A DNA stretch of 64,000 nucleotides from contig FNSS01000001.1 in assembly GCA_900104855.1 (NCBI GenBank), positions 7,263,001-7,327,000 of the forward strand, written 5' to 3'. Of this stretch, positions 16,288 through 25,539 are shown one piece after another. Position 1 is the stretch's first letter; each line of letters begins with the position of its first letter. The DNA is from Rhizobiales bacterium GAS188. GTDB taxonomy: Bacteria > Pseudomonadota > Alphaproteobacteria > Rhizobiales > Beijerinckiaceae. The translations under genes and the position numbers were made by a program. The notes under the pieces are model-generated. The model was not told the origin of the DNA. It saw only the letters and a program-made list of their open reading frames with translations, and made no database searches.

Positions 16288-16437
16288 CGCCAAAGCGCAA
16301 TTAACTATAAGCCGGTTCAGAAAAAAAAGCAAGATGCGGCCGCAATCGGAACGGCGACGAATCCGAGTTGAAATGCATTTAGAAAATTGCGAGTGATTCC
16401 AGGGGCGCCGTTTCAATTTCCGCCTGATCTTGGCCGA

Positions 16438-16678
16438 TTATCGCTTGTTGGCACGTTCCCACCTGGTTTGGCGGCCTTTTTCGCAATTTCCTCCCCCCTC
16501 TCCGGCGTCATGGCTTTAGCCCGAGCAGCCCACCCTTACGACCCATAGCCGATGCAGCCGGGTCAACGCCGCGCTCTTCGGGCGTCAGCTCGCGATCCTC
16601 GACCTCGCCCGCAGCGATATCAACGATGAGCTTCGCGAGCTGGGCGGGGGCGCGGGGGCGCTTAAGGTGCTTGGCCAT
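16438..16678 (-). pseudogene. Frameshifted small conserved protein (GRKGG-type)
   Basis: Starting at 16678 the frame reads MAKHLKRPRAPAQLAKLIVD... to GRKGG, then runs off into LLGLKP and a stop at 16508. In the shifted frame the expected family continuation follows (ARAKAMTPERGEEIAKKAA), and after a second one-base shift TRWERANKR and a stop at 16438-16440. Two single-base deletions explain this. The family is a small basic protein of about 75-80 aa frequent near mobile elements in Hyphomicrobiales, function unknown. The truncated 56-aa product could still be made. Confidence 0.65.
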
Positions 16679-16879
16679 GGCGGGACTATGGGGCGTCCGT
16701 CGCCCGTGCTTGCCTCTCCCCATCCCGCGCCCGCGATCAGCGGGGCCGTGGTGGCTCCTCCTCCGCCGCGCGCCTTGCGCCTGCATCAAGTCCACGCAGA
16801 TTCCCGAGCCATGAACAAATTCGTCCGCCCTGACAAGGAGATGGTTTGGCGCTCTCGTTCGGAATATTTCCGCCAATGC

Positions 16880-19800
16880 TCAGTCGAACAGCCTTCCCAT
16901 GCCGCCGCCGGCCCGGCGCGACTTCCTTTTAAAGGTGCCGGCCGTTGCCGCCTTTCCAGTTGAAAGCGTCTCCACGATCGCATCGATCTTCTCCAGCTCG
17001 GAGTCGAGCTCATCCCGCAAGGACGCGCGAGCCCTTCCGAGCGCTCGGGCCTCGAGGTCCTGGACGGCGATCGAGCGCACGAAGTTGTCGGCGAGCCTGG
17101 TGCACGCTTTCCCAAGCGCCGACAGCTCGTCATGCGCCGTGTTCCCTTTTTCATATTTGGGGAAAGGGAGCTTTACGATCAGCTTGTGAATGTCGCGCGG
17201 CCCGAAGAGGCCTCGCGATTGAAATTCCTTGATCATTCCGTTGGCGTAGCCTGAGTTCACATAGGCCGCGAGATAATGCGCTTCCGCTTCCGACGTGCAC
17301 TCGCACCAATATGTCTTGTGATCAACGATGAACGGGTGATCGAATGTCCGCCGGTCAATCACCGTCGCCGACGCGTCCGTAGCTGACGAAGTGTACAGCA
17401 CCAGGTAGCGCGCCTTCGGACTCTGCTCGCTCAGCTTATTTTGCCAATTCAGGTAGCTTGCAAGGCTCGTTTTCATCTCGCGGTTCTTGTCGGTCTTGCT
17501 CGCGTCCCAGCGGGCTTCGGCGTCAAAAAACCAGGCGCTCCCATAGCGGAATCCATGTTCCAGCAGCCCTTCGGCGCTGAGCACCTTGAACCGTTCGCGC
17601 CTGTTGCCGTCGACATCGAGAATGACTGGCAGCAGGACCAAGGGCGGGTCGATCAACCCAAACGGAATCACGTTTCTGGAAATCGCCGTCCGAAAGAGCA
17701 GCTTACCCTCGGAGCGGCCTTTGATCAGTTGCCCTTTCCATGGCTTCTTTGCCTCGCGCTCGGCGGCGGCGGCGGAGCGCAGCGCGACGACGCGGTCCCG
17801 GAGATCCTCTCCGTCCGGCACCTTTTGATCGATGTCGATGAAAAAGAAGTTGCGGGGCACGATCGTTGCCCCCTGGGTGAACCGCGAGGCGTAGGCGTTC
17901 GATCCGAGCGATCCCTCCATAGCCTCCGCAGTGAGCGCCGAGCGCGCCTTGCCCTTGCCGCCTTGCAACCGCGAATAATGCCAACGGCGGGGTTGCTGGG
18001 TGAGCCTGGCCGCTGCCTCGTCCCAATGGATTTGTGACCGCGGGAGCTGGCCCGAGAAGGACAGGCCAGGAAGACCACCCGGAAGGATGGCGCGCAGAGG
18101 CTGCTTCTCCGATGTTTGCACGGCGAACAGAACGCAGCTCGGCACGCGGAATAGCGGCGACACACTCTCAAGGTCCCAGATCTGCGACAACTTGATGCCC
18201 TCGATCAGGCCCTGGCGCGTGTTTTCATGCTGGTCCGCGGAGAGGAAGCTTCGCGGCATGACAAAGGCGAGCTGACCGCTCGCCTTGAGGAAGTAGTTGA
18301 CGGCATGCGCGAGGAAGATCGCCGCGATTTCCAGATGCGGCATGTTTGCCCTGGCTATCGGCGTCACACAATAGCCGTCGGACAGTTGCTTCAAAAGTGC
18401 CTGATACTCCCCGTTTGATACGGCGGCGTAGGTCAGCCAGGGCGGATTGCCGACCACAAAGTCGAACCGGTTCATAAGAAAAACCGGCTTGTAAGAGTTC
18501 TGCAAAATGAATTTCCAGATGCTGTCGCGCCCCTGGCTGTGAGCAACCTTCATTCCTTTGTAGATATCGAACAGCTGTCCGGGCAGGTCGTCGGAGTGAC
18601 CTTCGCTAACGCGGGACCGGAGCAACCGAATGAAGTGCGCGCGCTCAAGAGGTTCCGGATAACGGCCGACCAGGTCATCGCAGAAGGTGACCAGCTGGTC
18701 GAAATCGTCCCCGGCGGCAATGCCCTTGAGGTTGATCACGTAGCGTTTGTTGTCGACGGCAATCTGAAAGCTGGATTCGAACAGGTCCGCAGTTCCGCGC
18801 GGGACGAGGAGCGAGTTCGCGAGATAAATGTGGAGCGTCACGGGCCGTTTGGCGCTGGTAACGCTTGAGCCAAGGCTCAGCAGCACGGTCGTCTTGGCGA
18901 TCAGCACCGAAAGGGGATGAATGTCGATGCCGACAACCTGCTCCGCCAGCTTCTCGGCGCCCAGGCGTGGATGCTCCTGCCGCATGCGCGCGATCGCGGC
19001 GCGCAAAAACGATCCGCTGCCGCACGCGGGGTCCAAGAAAGACGAACGCGCGGTTATGGTCAGCTCGCTGACCACACGTTCGCAAAGCCAGTCCGGCGTA
19101 TAATATTCGCCGAGCGCATGGCGTGTATCGAGATCGATCAGCTCCTGATAGAGGCCCTTCAGGATGTCTTCCCGAACTTCGGTGAAATCGTACTGCGTCA
19201 GCTGCCAGTTAAGCTCGCGGAACATGACGCGCAGCTTCTTGAAATACGTCTTCCCCGCTACCCAATGGAAGAAGTCGTCTTCAACGAACCGCTCGATATT
19301 GAGGCTTTCGAACACGGTTCCGTCGAGAATGCCCGTAATCGTCGCATCGTCGCTGATCGGCTTTTTGGTGATGACCGAGTAGGCGAGGAATTTCGCGAAG
19401 ACCGACAGATAGGTGTGGACCAGGAACATCGTCGGTGAATCGTCAAACCGGCCATAAGCGATCGACAGGAAACGCCGCCACTGCTCGAAGGCGACCTGCA
19501 ATTCGGATTTCTTTTTGACGTCCGGCGCGCAGTCCTGGAGACTCGCGATCGAGTTGATGAAGACGCTGGAGGTGTCGCCAAAATCGTTCTGAATGTTCTC
19601 AAGCGTCGCCAGCCGGGGCTGCGACGCGAATAGGACCTCGTCCAAGAAGAACGGAAATTCGTCGAAGGAGTCGGGCGTCAGGTCGAAGCGCCGAATTTCG
19701 CGCAGCTTGAAATTCCGGCCGAATGTCAGCTGTCCAAAATCAACCTCGGACCAATCAGGCGCGTAGCGGCGCCATCGGAGGCCATCCGTCGTCAAGAGTG

Positions 19801-20152
19801 TGAAACGGTATTCCTGCCCGGAGCGCCAGCTGCCTTCGAGATATTCCTCCAGCTGCTCGCGCGCGTGTTCTCCCGTCTTGGTGAGGTCCTTCTCCCATTC
19901 GATGATGACGGTCTCGGTGTGGCTGTCCGCTCGGCCCTTTGCGAGGCGTTCCCCGCGCGTGATATTCGCGATGATCCGCTCGGCACCGAGTGCGATTGCG
20001 GAGATCAGTTTCTGAGCGCCGCTGTCGCCGGCAAACGACGTGGTCAGATACTGCAGGAAGCGCTCTTTCTTCGCCTGCTCGGTGTTCGCTCGTCGGAGAT
20101 CGTTGTAGAGGCTCTCGGTATGAGCAAGCTGGAATATGTTATCATTGCTCAT
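16880..20152 (-). CDS. N6-adenine DNA methylase / probable type IIG restriction-modification protein
   Basis: 1090 aa from MSNDNIFQLAHTE (20152); a longer upstream start is unlikely because it lacks family-like sequence. The central methylase has SAM motif I DPACGSGSFLRAAI (about residue 398) and catalytic motif IV NPPW in FVVGNPPWLTYA. The N-terminal ~200 residues look like an attached nuclease region (TETVIIEWEKD), though the PD-(D/E)xK residues are not clearly resolved. The C-terminal ~350 residues fit a target-recognition domain. A single-chain cutter/methylase carried by the prophage would defend the lysogen; a BREX-like PglX without partners is the alternative. Confidence 0.8.
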   Translation of the reverse strand: MSNDNIFQLAHTESLYNDLRRANTEQAKKERFLQYLTTSFAGDSGAQKLISAIALGAERIIANITRGERLAKGRADSHTETVIIEWEKDLTKTGEHAREQLEEYLEGSWRSGQEYRFTLLTTDGLRWRRYAPDWSEVDFGQLTFGRNFKLREIRRFDLTPDSFDEFPFFLDEVLFASQPRLATLENIQNDFGDTSSVFINSIASLQDCAPDVKKKSELQVAFEQWRRFLSIAYGRFDDSPTMFLVHTYLSVFAKFLAYSVITKKPISDDATITGILDGTVFESLNIERFVEDDFFHWVAGKTYFKKLRVMFRELNWQLTQYDFTEVREDILKGLYQELIDLDTRHALGEYYTPDWLCERVVSELTITARSSFLDPACGSGSFLRAAIARMRQEHPRLGAEKLAEQVVGIDIHPLSVLIAKTTVLLSLGSSVTSAKRPVTLHIYLANSLLVPRGTADLFESSFQIAVDNKRYVINLKGIAAGDDFDQLVTFCDDLVGRYPEPLERAHFIRLLRSRVSEGHSDDLPGQLFDIYKGMKVAHSQGRDSIWKFILQNSYKPVFLMNRFDFVVGNPPWLTYAAVSNGEYQALLKQLSDGYCVTPIARANMPHLEIAAIFLAHAVNYFLKASGQLAFVMPRSFLSADQHENTRQGLIEGIKLSQIWDLESVSPLFRVPSCVLFAVQTSEKQPLRAILPGGLPGLSFSGQLPRSQIHWDEAAARLTQQPRRWHYSRLQGGKGKARSALTAEAMEGSLGSNAYASRFTQGATIVPRNFFFIDIDQKVPDGEDLRDRVVALRSAAAAEREAKKPWKGQLIKGRSEGKLLFRTAISRNVIPFGLIDPPLVLLPVILDVDGNRRERFKVLSAEGLLEHGFRYGSAWFFDAEARWDASKTDKNREMKTSLASYLNWQNKLSEQSPKARYLVLYTSSATDASATVIDRRTFDHPFIVDHKTYWCECTSEAEAHYLAAYVNSGYANGMIKEFQSRGLFGPRDIHKLIVKLPFPKYEKGNTAHDELSALGKACTRLADNFVRSIAVQDLEARALGRARASLRDELDSELEKIDAIVETLSTGKAATAGTFKRKSRRAGGGMGRLFD

Positions 20153-20356
20153 ATGGTCGGCCGCTTGGTTGGCGCACGGCTTTGACAAGCGGGCGCAGGC
20201 TTTTTCCCGACCGCATCTCGTCGGTGATTCTAGCCTAAGCGATCCCATTTTGTCGCGATAGCGAAATCCTTCAATATTGCCGGTCGACGGAGCATCGACG
20301 CTCCGCTAGCATAGAGCCGCGAGGGCATTCGGTCGCGTCAAGTATCGGGGTCGACC

Positions 20357-21358
20357 ATGCCCACAGCCATCGCGCGCCCGCGCGCAGCCGCGCTCCCGAC
20401 CTTCGTCCGCCCCCAGCTTTGCCGGCTGCAGGAAAAGCCGCCGGCCGGGGATCGCTGGGTTCACGAGATCAAATTTGACGGCTACCGCATCCACGCGCGA
20501 ATCGGCGCCGCCAGCGTCAAGTTGCTGACCCGCAAGGGGCTTGATTGGACCGATCGCTACCCCGCCACCGCCGCAGCGCTGAACAAGTTGCCGGCGCGCC
20601 GCGCCTATATCGACGGCGAGCTTTGCGCTCTGAATCCGGACGGCACAACCTCATTCGCGGCGATGCAGGCCGCGACCGATTCAGCGAACACGGGCGATCT
20701 GGTCTACTTCGCGTTCGACCTGCTGCACCTCGACGGTGAGGATCTGACACGCTGGTCGCTGCTCGAGCGCAAGGAGAAGCTCGAGGCCCTCCTCGCCGGC
20801 GCCGATGCGCAGTTGCGCTACAGCGAGCACATCATCGGCAATGGCCCCACAGTGCTGATCGAGGCCTGCCGTCTGGGCACGGAGGGCATTGTCTCGAAAC
20901 CGGCCGATCGCGCCTATGCGCCAGGCGATCGGAGCATCTGGGTCAAGGCGAAATGCCTCAAGCGGCAGGAATTCATCGTCGTGGGTTGGACCGACCCCAA
21001 GGGAGGTCGGCAAGGCCTCGGCGCGCTGCTCCTCGGCTACTACGACGCCGGTAGCCACCTCGTCTATGCCGGTCGCGTCGGCACCGGCATTACGGATCAA
21101 GAGCTGACAGACCTATTGGCGCGGCTGAAGCCCCTCGCAGTCGCGCGGATGCCCCTCGCCGAGCCGCCGCCTCGTGAGACGCGCTTCGGCTCGAGGCTTG
21201 AACTCTCACGCGTGCGCTGGGTTCGGCCGGCGCTCGTGGTCGAGGTGACGTTCTCCACCTGGACGGCCGACGGTGTGCTGCGCCACACGGTCTATCAGGG
21301 CTTGCGCGAGGACAAGCCGGCCGGCGAGGTGAGAGCCGATCGATGGCCTGCATCCTGA
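20357..21358 (+). CDS. ATP-dependent DNA ligase (LigD-ligase-domain type)
   Basis: 333 aa, comprising only adenylation and OB domains. The adenylated lysine motif is HEIKFDGYRIHARI (Lys at about residue 39), motif III is LVYFAFDLLHLDG, motif IV is EGIVSK and motif V is SIWVKAKCLK. It resembles stand-alone ligases related to bacterial NHEJ LigD but has no polymerase or nuclease domain, and no ku gene is nearby. It is divergent from the methylase gene. It is cargo rather than part of the core replication operon. Confidence 0.85.
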   Translation: MPTAIARPRAAALPTFVRPQLCRLQEKPPAGDRWVHEIKFDGYRIHARIGAASVKLLTRKGLDWTDRYPATAAALNKLPARRAYIDGELCALNPDGTTSFAAMQAATDSANTGDLVYFAFDLLHLDGEDLTRWSLLERKEKLEALLAGADAQLRYSEHIIGNGPTVLIEACRLGTEGIVSKPADRAYAPGDRSIWVKAKCLKRQEFIVVGWTDPKGGRQGLGALLLGYYDAGSHLVYAGRVGTGITDQELTDLLARLKPLAVARMPLAEPPPRETRFGSRLELSRVRWVRPALVVEVTFSTWTADGVLRHTVYQGLREDKPAGEVRADRWPAS

Positions 21359-21420
21359 AAGTTCGCGGGCGGCGGCTGAGGCCTCAATTGGTTACAGACG
21401 GGCACTCAATCAATGGGAAG

Positions 21421-21936
21421 TCACTCTGCCGCGTTCCTGGCAATATTGGCGTTCAGGAGGTTGAGCAAGTCCTCCCTAGGGCCCTTTATTTGTGCCCGTG
21501 TCTTGATCGTGGGCGCCGCGCGGACAACAGAGTGGCTAGGGTAGCAATCGCATCCGTCGTCCAGAAGAACCAAAGCTGGCGGGCCATCATCTATTGTGAT
21601 CTTGCGTATCTGACGCGCTTCCGTGTGCGCCATGCCTTCAATAGTCCGGCCTGCCCTGTTCTTGGCGAGCATCGCTAGTGCCGCGCTTAAATTGTCGAGG
21701 CCAGTCTTTGTATCAATCCGACACAAAGACAGGCCAGTCGAATTCCCGCAAGTATCCTCGTGCGGAGCATTGAGCCGCAGAAGCATATCGGTCTGAATGG
21801 CCTGAGTTGTGAGCCGACCAGTAGCTGGATCAAATATGCCCGGAGAGTAGAGACCTAATGCAACGCGCTCTTCGTCCCTCACGGGACCGGGGGAGGCTTC
21901 ACAGCGGCACGCAATTTCAGGCTCTGCTTCGGCCAC
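21421..21936 (-). CDS. Unknown protein, third gene of cargo cassette
   Basis: 171 aa, no family assigned. Conserved-looking segments are VALGLYSPGIFDPATGRL and a central GLSLCRIDTKT; the C-terminal half has ITIDDGPPALVLLDDG. It contains four cysteines and no membrane segment or signal. It starts 14 bases after the preceding gene, so it belongs to a three-gene minus-strand cassette. It lies outside the late-operon terminator, so it is not a virion gene. Confidence 0.6.
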   Translation of the reverse strand: MAEAEPEIACRCEASPGPVRDEERVALGLYSPGIFDPATGRLTTQAIQTDMLLRLNAPHEDTCGNSTGLSLCRIDTKTGLDNLSAALAMLAKNRAGRTIEGMAHTEARQIRKITIDDGPPALVLLDDGCDCYPSHSVVRAAPTIKTRAQIKGPREDLLNLLNANIARNAAE

Positions 21937-21950
21937 GGTTTGTCCGGCGA

Positions 21951-22817
21951 CTAGAATTGAGCCAGCGCTTCAATCAACTCCGCCGGCACAGTCGGGGCGG
22001 CGCGGTCGAAGTGCTCATCAGCAAACTTGGATCTTTGGCCGACGTATCTCACAAACCAACTAATCGTTTGGTCGCCAAAAAACCCCACCTCCGCAAAGCC
22101 ATCTGCGCGCCGCCATTGGAAAAGGACTTCGCCATCGCCTGGCGCATACGCAGTATCCGGCAAAGTCAGACCCTTTGGAAGAATTCGCAGGAACGCCTTC
22201 GCGTCTTCGCGAGCTTCGGCGCTGGGAGCTACGCCGCCGACGCCATCCCAATCCGGTGCCCGACGCGAGAAACCATCAACCTCGGTTGAGAGAGCCGCAA
22301 GCCCATGTTCCCGCGCCAACGCCGCGTCAGCAGCAAACGGGATGCGCACATTTCCGGTCGCTGCATTGAAAGCTAACGTCAATATCTCAGTCGCGTTTGA
22401 GGTCAGCCCGGCAATGCCGTGAACAAAACTTATTTCCGCCAGACACCCGACATTGCTGAGCGAGGAGACCACTCCTGAGAAATAGGAGACTACGCCTTCT
22501 GACCCAATTGGTCGCCAGACACCGAAATTATTGACCGACGAGGCGCTACTCACGTACACGATCGCATCGGTGGCGTGTGCTTCCCAGGCCAAGGGATTCT
22601 GGATGTGGTAGCGCCTATTTGTGTCCACAATCATCTTTGCGGATGAGATATCCGTTGTTGAAGTTCCGGCATCCTGCGAATAAGCGCGCGGCCCAAATCC
22701 GCGGTCAAGTTCAGCGGCGATCAAATAGGCGCCGACACCCATCAGATCAAAATGCTCGGGCGCAAATTCGGGCGCCGTCCCACTCTTCAAGGTCCGTTCC
22801 TGGAGGATTACAGACAA
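21951..22817 (-). CDS. Unknown protein with C-terminal 'WDG' domain, second gene of cargo cassette
   Basis: 288 aa, cytoplasmic. The C-terminal third has the pattern PDWDGVGGVAPSAEAREDAK ... ILPKGLTLPDTAYAPGDGEVLFQWRR (quoted in two parts), which I know from many unassigned proteins of mobile regions. The N-terminal two thirds are unrecognised. It overlaps the upstream gene by 10 bases, implying translational coupling. Confidence 0.65.
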   Translation of the reverse strand: MSVILQERTLKSGTAPEFAPEHFDLMGVGAYLIAAELDRGFGPRAYSQDAGTSTTDISSAKMIVDTNRRYHIQNPLAWEAHATDAIVYVSSASSVNNFGVWRPIGSEGVVSYFSGVVSSLSNVGCLAEISFVHGIAGLTSNATEILTLAFNAATGNVRIPFAADAALAREHGLAALSTEVDGFSRRAPDWDGVGGVAPSAEAREDAKAFLRILPKGLTLPDTAYAPGDGEVLFQWRRADGFAEVGFFGDQTISWFVRYVGQRSKFADEHFDRAAPTVPAELIEALAQF

Positions 22818-23584
22818 GGCACTTCTCCTCGCTGCGCATTCTCAACGGCCAATTTGAGCAGCTCATCATATATAGGAATGAGCTTCTCGTGGGGGATAGG
22901 GGTCGAGCGCTCTGCAGGCGTGCTATGATCTAGCTCTAAGGCGGGGCCTTCTGCGATAGAAATTTCGGAAGCGACAGCAGGGGCGCCTGGGGCCGCCACG
23001 GCGCCAAGCCTTCCGCGAAGCGACAGCGTTGCCCACTTTGTCACGCGATTGAGGGAGGCATCCTCCAAGATCGTGCTTGGCACGGGCCAGTTAACCGTGA
23101 ATGACATATCCTTCATCTTTCCTGGGACGATCCGAACGGATTTCAGGAGAGATTCCATTAAGATATAGGATGCTTGTGCGTCCTCACTCGGGCTTAGAAT
23201 CACCGCTCCGAAGGCCAATCGCAAGACGTCGAACGAGATTCCTTCCAACCACGCACGTGTTGCCCCTTGAAAGCCTCTCAACGTCTCAAAAAAATCGCCG
23301 ATGAAAATTGTGGTGTCAAGGCCGGTCATTTGTGGGGCATCATTCGCCGCAGGCCTCGGCATGAGAACGATGTCAATTCGCCCCGGAATAGACGAAACTT
23401 GCAGCTGCCCTCCCAAGAACGGGCCGAGCATGTTCACCATTGCCGTTTGGTGAACCCGTGTCTGGGGCTCTGCCGTGCCGGTTATGGCTCTCCAATCATC
23501 GATCTCAACTGTTTTGACAGCCGTCGGGAAAACCGACAGCCGGAGGTTGATGGCGCGCCAATCAACGCTGGATTTACCATTCAT
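22808..23584 (-). CDS. Unknown protein, first gene of cargo cassette
   Basis: 258 aa from MNGKSSVDWRAINLRLSVFP; an ATG 18 codons upstream is also in frame. Recurrent features are the WRAINLRLSVFP opening, RIDIVLMPRP in the first third and a long helical middle (LEGISFDVLRLAFGAV). There is no signal, membrane segment or nuclease motif. It heads the three-gene cassette, just past the late-operon terminator. No function can be proposed from sequence. Confidence 0.62.
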   Translation of the reverse strand: MNGKSSVDWRAINLRLSVFPTAVKTVEIDDWRAITGTAEPQTRVHQTAMVNMLGPFLGGQLQVSSIPGRIDIVLMPRPAANDAPQMTGLDTTIFIGDFFETLRGFQGATRAWLEGISFDVLRLAFGAVILSPSEDAQASYILMESLLKSVRIVPGKMKDMSFTVNWPVPSTILEDASLNRVTKWATLSLRGRLGAVAAPGAPAVASEISIAEGPALELDHSTPAERSTPIPHEKLIPIYDELLKLAVENAQRGEVPCL

Positions 23585-23656
23585 TAAAGCGCCCCGCGCC
23601 GATCCATGATCAGCCCCTAGCACGGGAACGGTTAGCACACAGTGTCCGCCGAACGC

Positions 23657-23695
23657 AAAAAAAGCCGCCTCTAGCCCTTTCGGACTAGCGGCGGC
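23657..23695 (-). terminator. Rho-independent terminator of the late operon
   Basis: On the minus strand GCCGCCGCTAG / CTAGAGGCGGC form an 11-bp stem (one mismatch) with a 10-base loop, followed by seven Ts. It lies 67 bases past the last lysis-region gene and separates virion genes from cargo. Confidence 0.85.
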
Positions 23696-23761
23696 AAGTT
23701 GCGGTGCGTCGTTAAGCGGCGTGCTGCGTCTTCGAAGGAGATCGGAGATCCGAGGCCGCCA

Positions 23762-24010
23762 TCACGGCGGCTTGAACGCGCTGGCCAGGATCTCGAGGAT
23801 CTTGCTGGTCCCGGCGCCGAGCCCATAGAGCGCGACGAGCAGCAAGATCCATATAATGCGCTGCGCACCTTTGGCCTGAAGAAACGCATCGGCCAAAGGC
23901 TTCACGATCTCTTCGAGGCGCGCAATGTCATCCCGGATGCCGGCGACCTCGGTCTCCAGCCTGACGATCCGCTCACCGGGCGGATATGAGTGCTCGGGCG
24001 GTGGCGGCAT
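23762..24010 (-). CDS. Small membrane protein of the lysis region
   Basis: 82 aa. A coiled-coil-like N-terminal helix (RIVRLETEVAGIRDDIARLE) is followed by one transmembrane helix (IIWILLLVALYGLGAGTSKI). This layout is frequent in phage lysis cassettes as a holin-like or accessory membrane protein. It is the last gene before the terminator. Confidence 0.65.
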   Translation of the reverse strand: MPPPPEHSYPPGERIVRLETEVAGIRDDIARLEEIVKPLADAFLQAKGAQRIIWILLLVALYGLGAGTSKILEILASAFKPP

Positions 24011-24030
24011 GGTCTATCCCCGAGCCCAGA

Positions 24031-24246
24031 TTAGGCCTTCGAACCGGGGGCCGTGTTCGTCGCGGCGCGCAGGCTGGCCATGAGCGCACCGATGACGATG
24101 CCAGCGGTCGGCGAGATGCCGATCGACGTCCAGTCGATATTGGCGAACCAGGTCAAGACCGTCGGCCCGACGGCGATCACGAAGCTCGCCGCGAAGGTGC
24201 GGAAGCCTTTGCGAAAGGTGGCGATGTTGACGATGTTGCTCCACAT
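24031..24246 (-). CDS. Putative holin
   Basis: 71 aa from MWSNIVNIATF, with ribosome site GAGGAG. Two hydrophobic segments (about residues 16-34 and 45-60) separated by a short turn resemble small alphaproteobacterial phage holins. It sits downstream of the endolysin and lipoprotein genes and would permeabilise the inner membrane for endolysin release. Confidence 0.6.
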   Translation of the reverse strand: MWSNIVNIATFRKGFRTFAASFVIAVGPTVLTWFANIDWTSIGISPTAGIVIGALMASLRAATNTAPGSKA

Positions 24247-24386
24247 GGGATGCTCCTCTTCGATGGATTGGGGCTTGCGGGTCGCCGCGCCTGGACGCGA
24301 GCCCTCACGAGGCGCGCGAGGGCTCGCGGCAGGCGTCGCGGCTATGGTGGTGGCGGGGCAGTGCGGCGACGCGCCTTGGCGGCCGG

Positions 24387-24608
24387 TCAGAGGCCGTGCG
24401 CGGCGGCTTCGCCGACCGTGATGACGACATTCGCCGTCGACACGCATTTCGCGTCGGCCGCGGCCGTCCTGTAGACCTTGGCGCAGGCCGGCACGGCGAG
24501 AGTGCCGGCGAGCGTTCCGGCCGCGTCGATCGCCGGCCCCCAAGTCTGGTTGCAGGCGGCGAGCGTGAGCAGGCAAGCGGCGGCTGCCGCAGCGCGAAGC
24601 TTCGTCAT
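24387..24608 (-). CDS. Small lipoprotein of the lysis cassette
   Basis: 73 aa from MTKLRAAAAAACLLTLAACN, with a type II signal and lipobox LAAC. The mature part is short with two further Cys. It could be an outer-membrane spanin-like subunit or an exclusion lipoprotein. The preceding start (24620) is less likely because the signal would be extended. Confidence 0.6.
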   Translation of the reverse strand: MTKLRAAAAAACLLTLAACNQTWGPAIDAAGTLAGTLAVPACAKVYRTAAADAKCVSTANVVITVGEAAAHGL

Positions 24609-24670
24609 TGTCGTCTCCAATGATGTGAGGGAGTTGCGCGCCTAGACCCCGGTCGCGCTTGGGGATGGGC

Positions 24671-24862
24671 TCAGTTGCAGTCGCGCGGGTGAAGCGCGCA
24701 GTCAGTGATGGCGCCGATCGGCAGCGATGGCGCGCAGCCGGCGAGCAGTCCGGCGAGGGCGAAGGACGCGGCGCAGATCAGCGCCAGGCCGATCAGGATG
24801 CGCCACAGCTTGCGGCGATCGTCGCGCCGATCGGCGTCGGCACTGATATCGGCGCGCATCAC
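24671..24862 (-). CDS. Small membrane protein/lipoprotein, lysis cassette
   Basis: 63 aa. A charged N-terminus precedes one transmembrane helix (ILIGLALICAASFALAGLLA) and a Cys-containing tail (GCAPSLP). It overlaps the endolysin stop by four bases (ATGA), so it is coupled to the endolysin and is probably a spanin- or holin-like component. Confidence 0.6.
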   Translation of the reverse strand: MMRADISADADRRDDRRKLWRILIGLALICAASFALAGLLAGCAPSLPIGAITDCALHPRDCN

Positions 24863-25461
24863 GCGGCCCTTGCCTTCGCGGTCCGGTAGGCAATCGCGAG
24901 CTTCGTGTCATAATGGTTCTTCGCGTAGCCGGCGCCGTTGTAGCCGCGGGCGAACGTCGACCAGCTCTTGAACCGGAGATCGACGGCGAGGCCGCAATGG
25001 ACGATGAAGCTGGCCATGCCGGCAAGCTGCGCGTCCTCGCTGGCGACGAAGGCTGCGACCATGGCTTGCGGGCTCGCATAGCCGGCCTTGGCGCAGTTCT
25101 CGCCCAGCACCTGGCCGAGCCCCCAGCTTGCCGCCTCGAGCGCAGCCGTCTCATCGATCGCGATGGCGGCGGCGATGCGAGGATAGGAATCGGCCGGATA
25201 GGGCTTCATGCCCCATTTCGGGTAGGCGAGGCCCGCGGCGACGGCAGCCTTGAGCTTGGCCGGCGCCAACGCGAGCAGCCGATAAAAGATGTGGGGCTCG
25301 AAAAGAGCCTTGGGCCGCTTCAGCTTGTCGAAGCCGTCGCCGCTCGCCTCGACCGAGAGAACGGCTTGCAGGGCCGCGAGCTCGCAGCCGATCACCGCCG
25401 CCGCATGTGCAAGACCGGCCGGCGTGCGCGGCATGGCCGCGCCCGTGAATACGATCGTCAT
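24859..25461 (-). CDS. Endolysin, N-acetylmuramidase (DUF3380-type)
   Basis: 200 aa. The family opening is AAVIGCELAALQAVLSVEAS with the catalytic Glu in VEASGDGF, then LFEPHIFYRL, ASWGLGQVLG and GYNGAGYAKNHYDTKLA at the end. It cleaves peptidoglycan glycan strands at the end of the lytic cycle. No signal peptide is present, so release depends on a holin. Confidence 0.85.
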   Translation of the reverse strand: MTIVFTGAAMPRTPAGLAHAAAVIGCELAALQAVLSVEASGDGFDKLKRPKALFEPHIFYRLLALAPAKLKAAVAAGLAYPKWGMKPYPADSYPRIAAAIAIDETAALEAASWGLGQVLGENCAKAGYASPQAMVAAFVASEDAQLAGMASFIVHCGLAVDLRFKSWSTFARGYNGAGYAKNHYDTKLAIAYRTAKARAA

Positions 25462-25539
25462 GTGATGATCCCCTTAGAAGCTGCGTGATGGGCGCGACGG
25501 AGGTCGCCGGCGCCACGCAGCGGGAGGAAGAAGGGAAGG

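Noticed and set aside
16880-20152. Complete BREX or DISARM system around the methylase
   Set aside because: No PglZ, BrxC, Lon-like, helicase or PLD-type partner gene is present within the prophage cargo.
20357-21358. Bacterial NHEJ locus
   Set aside because: The ligase lacks polymerase and nuclease domains and there is no ku gene in the window.
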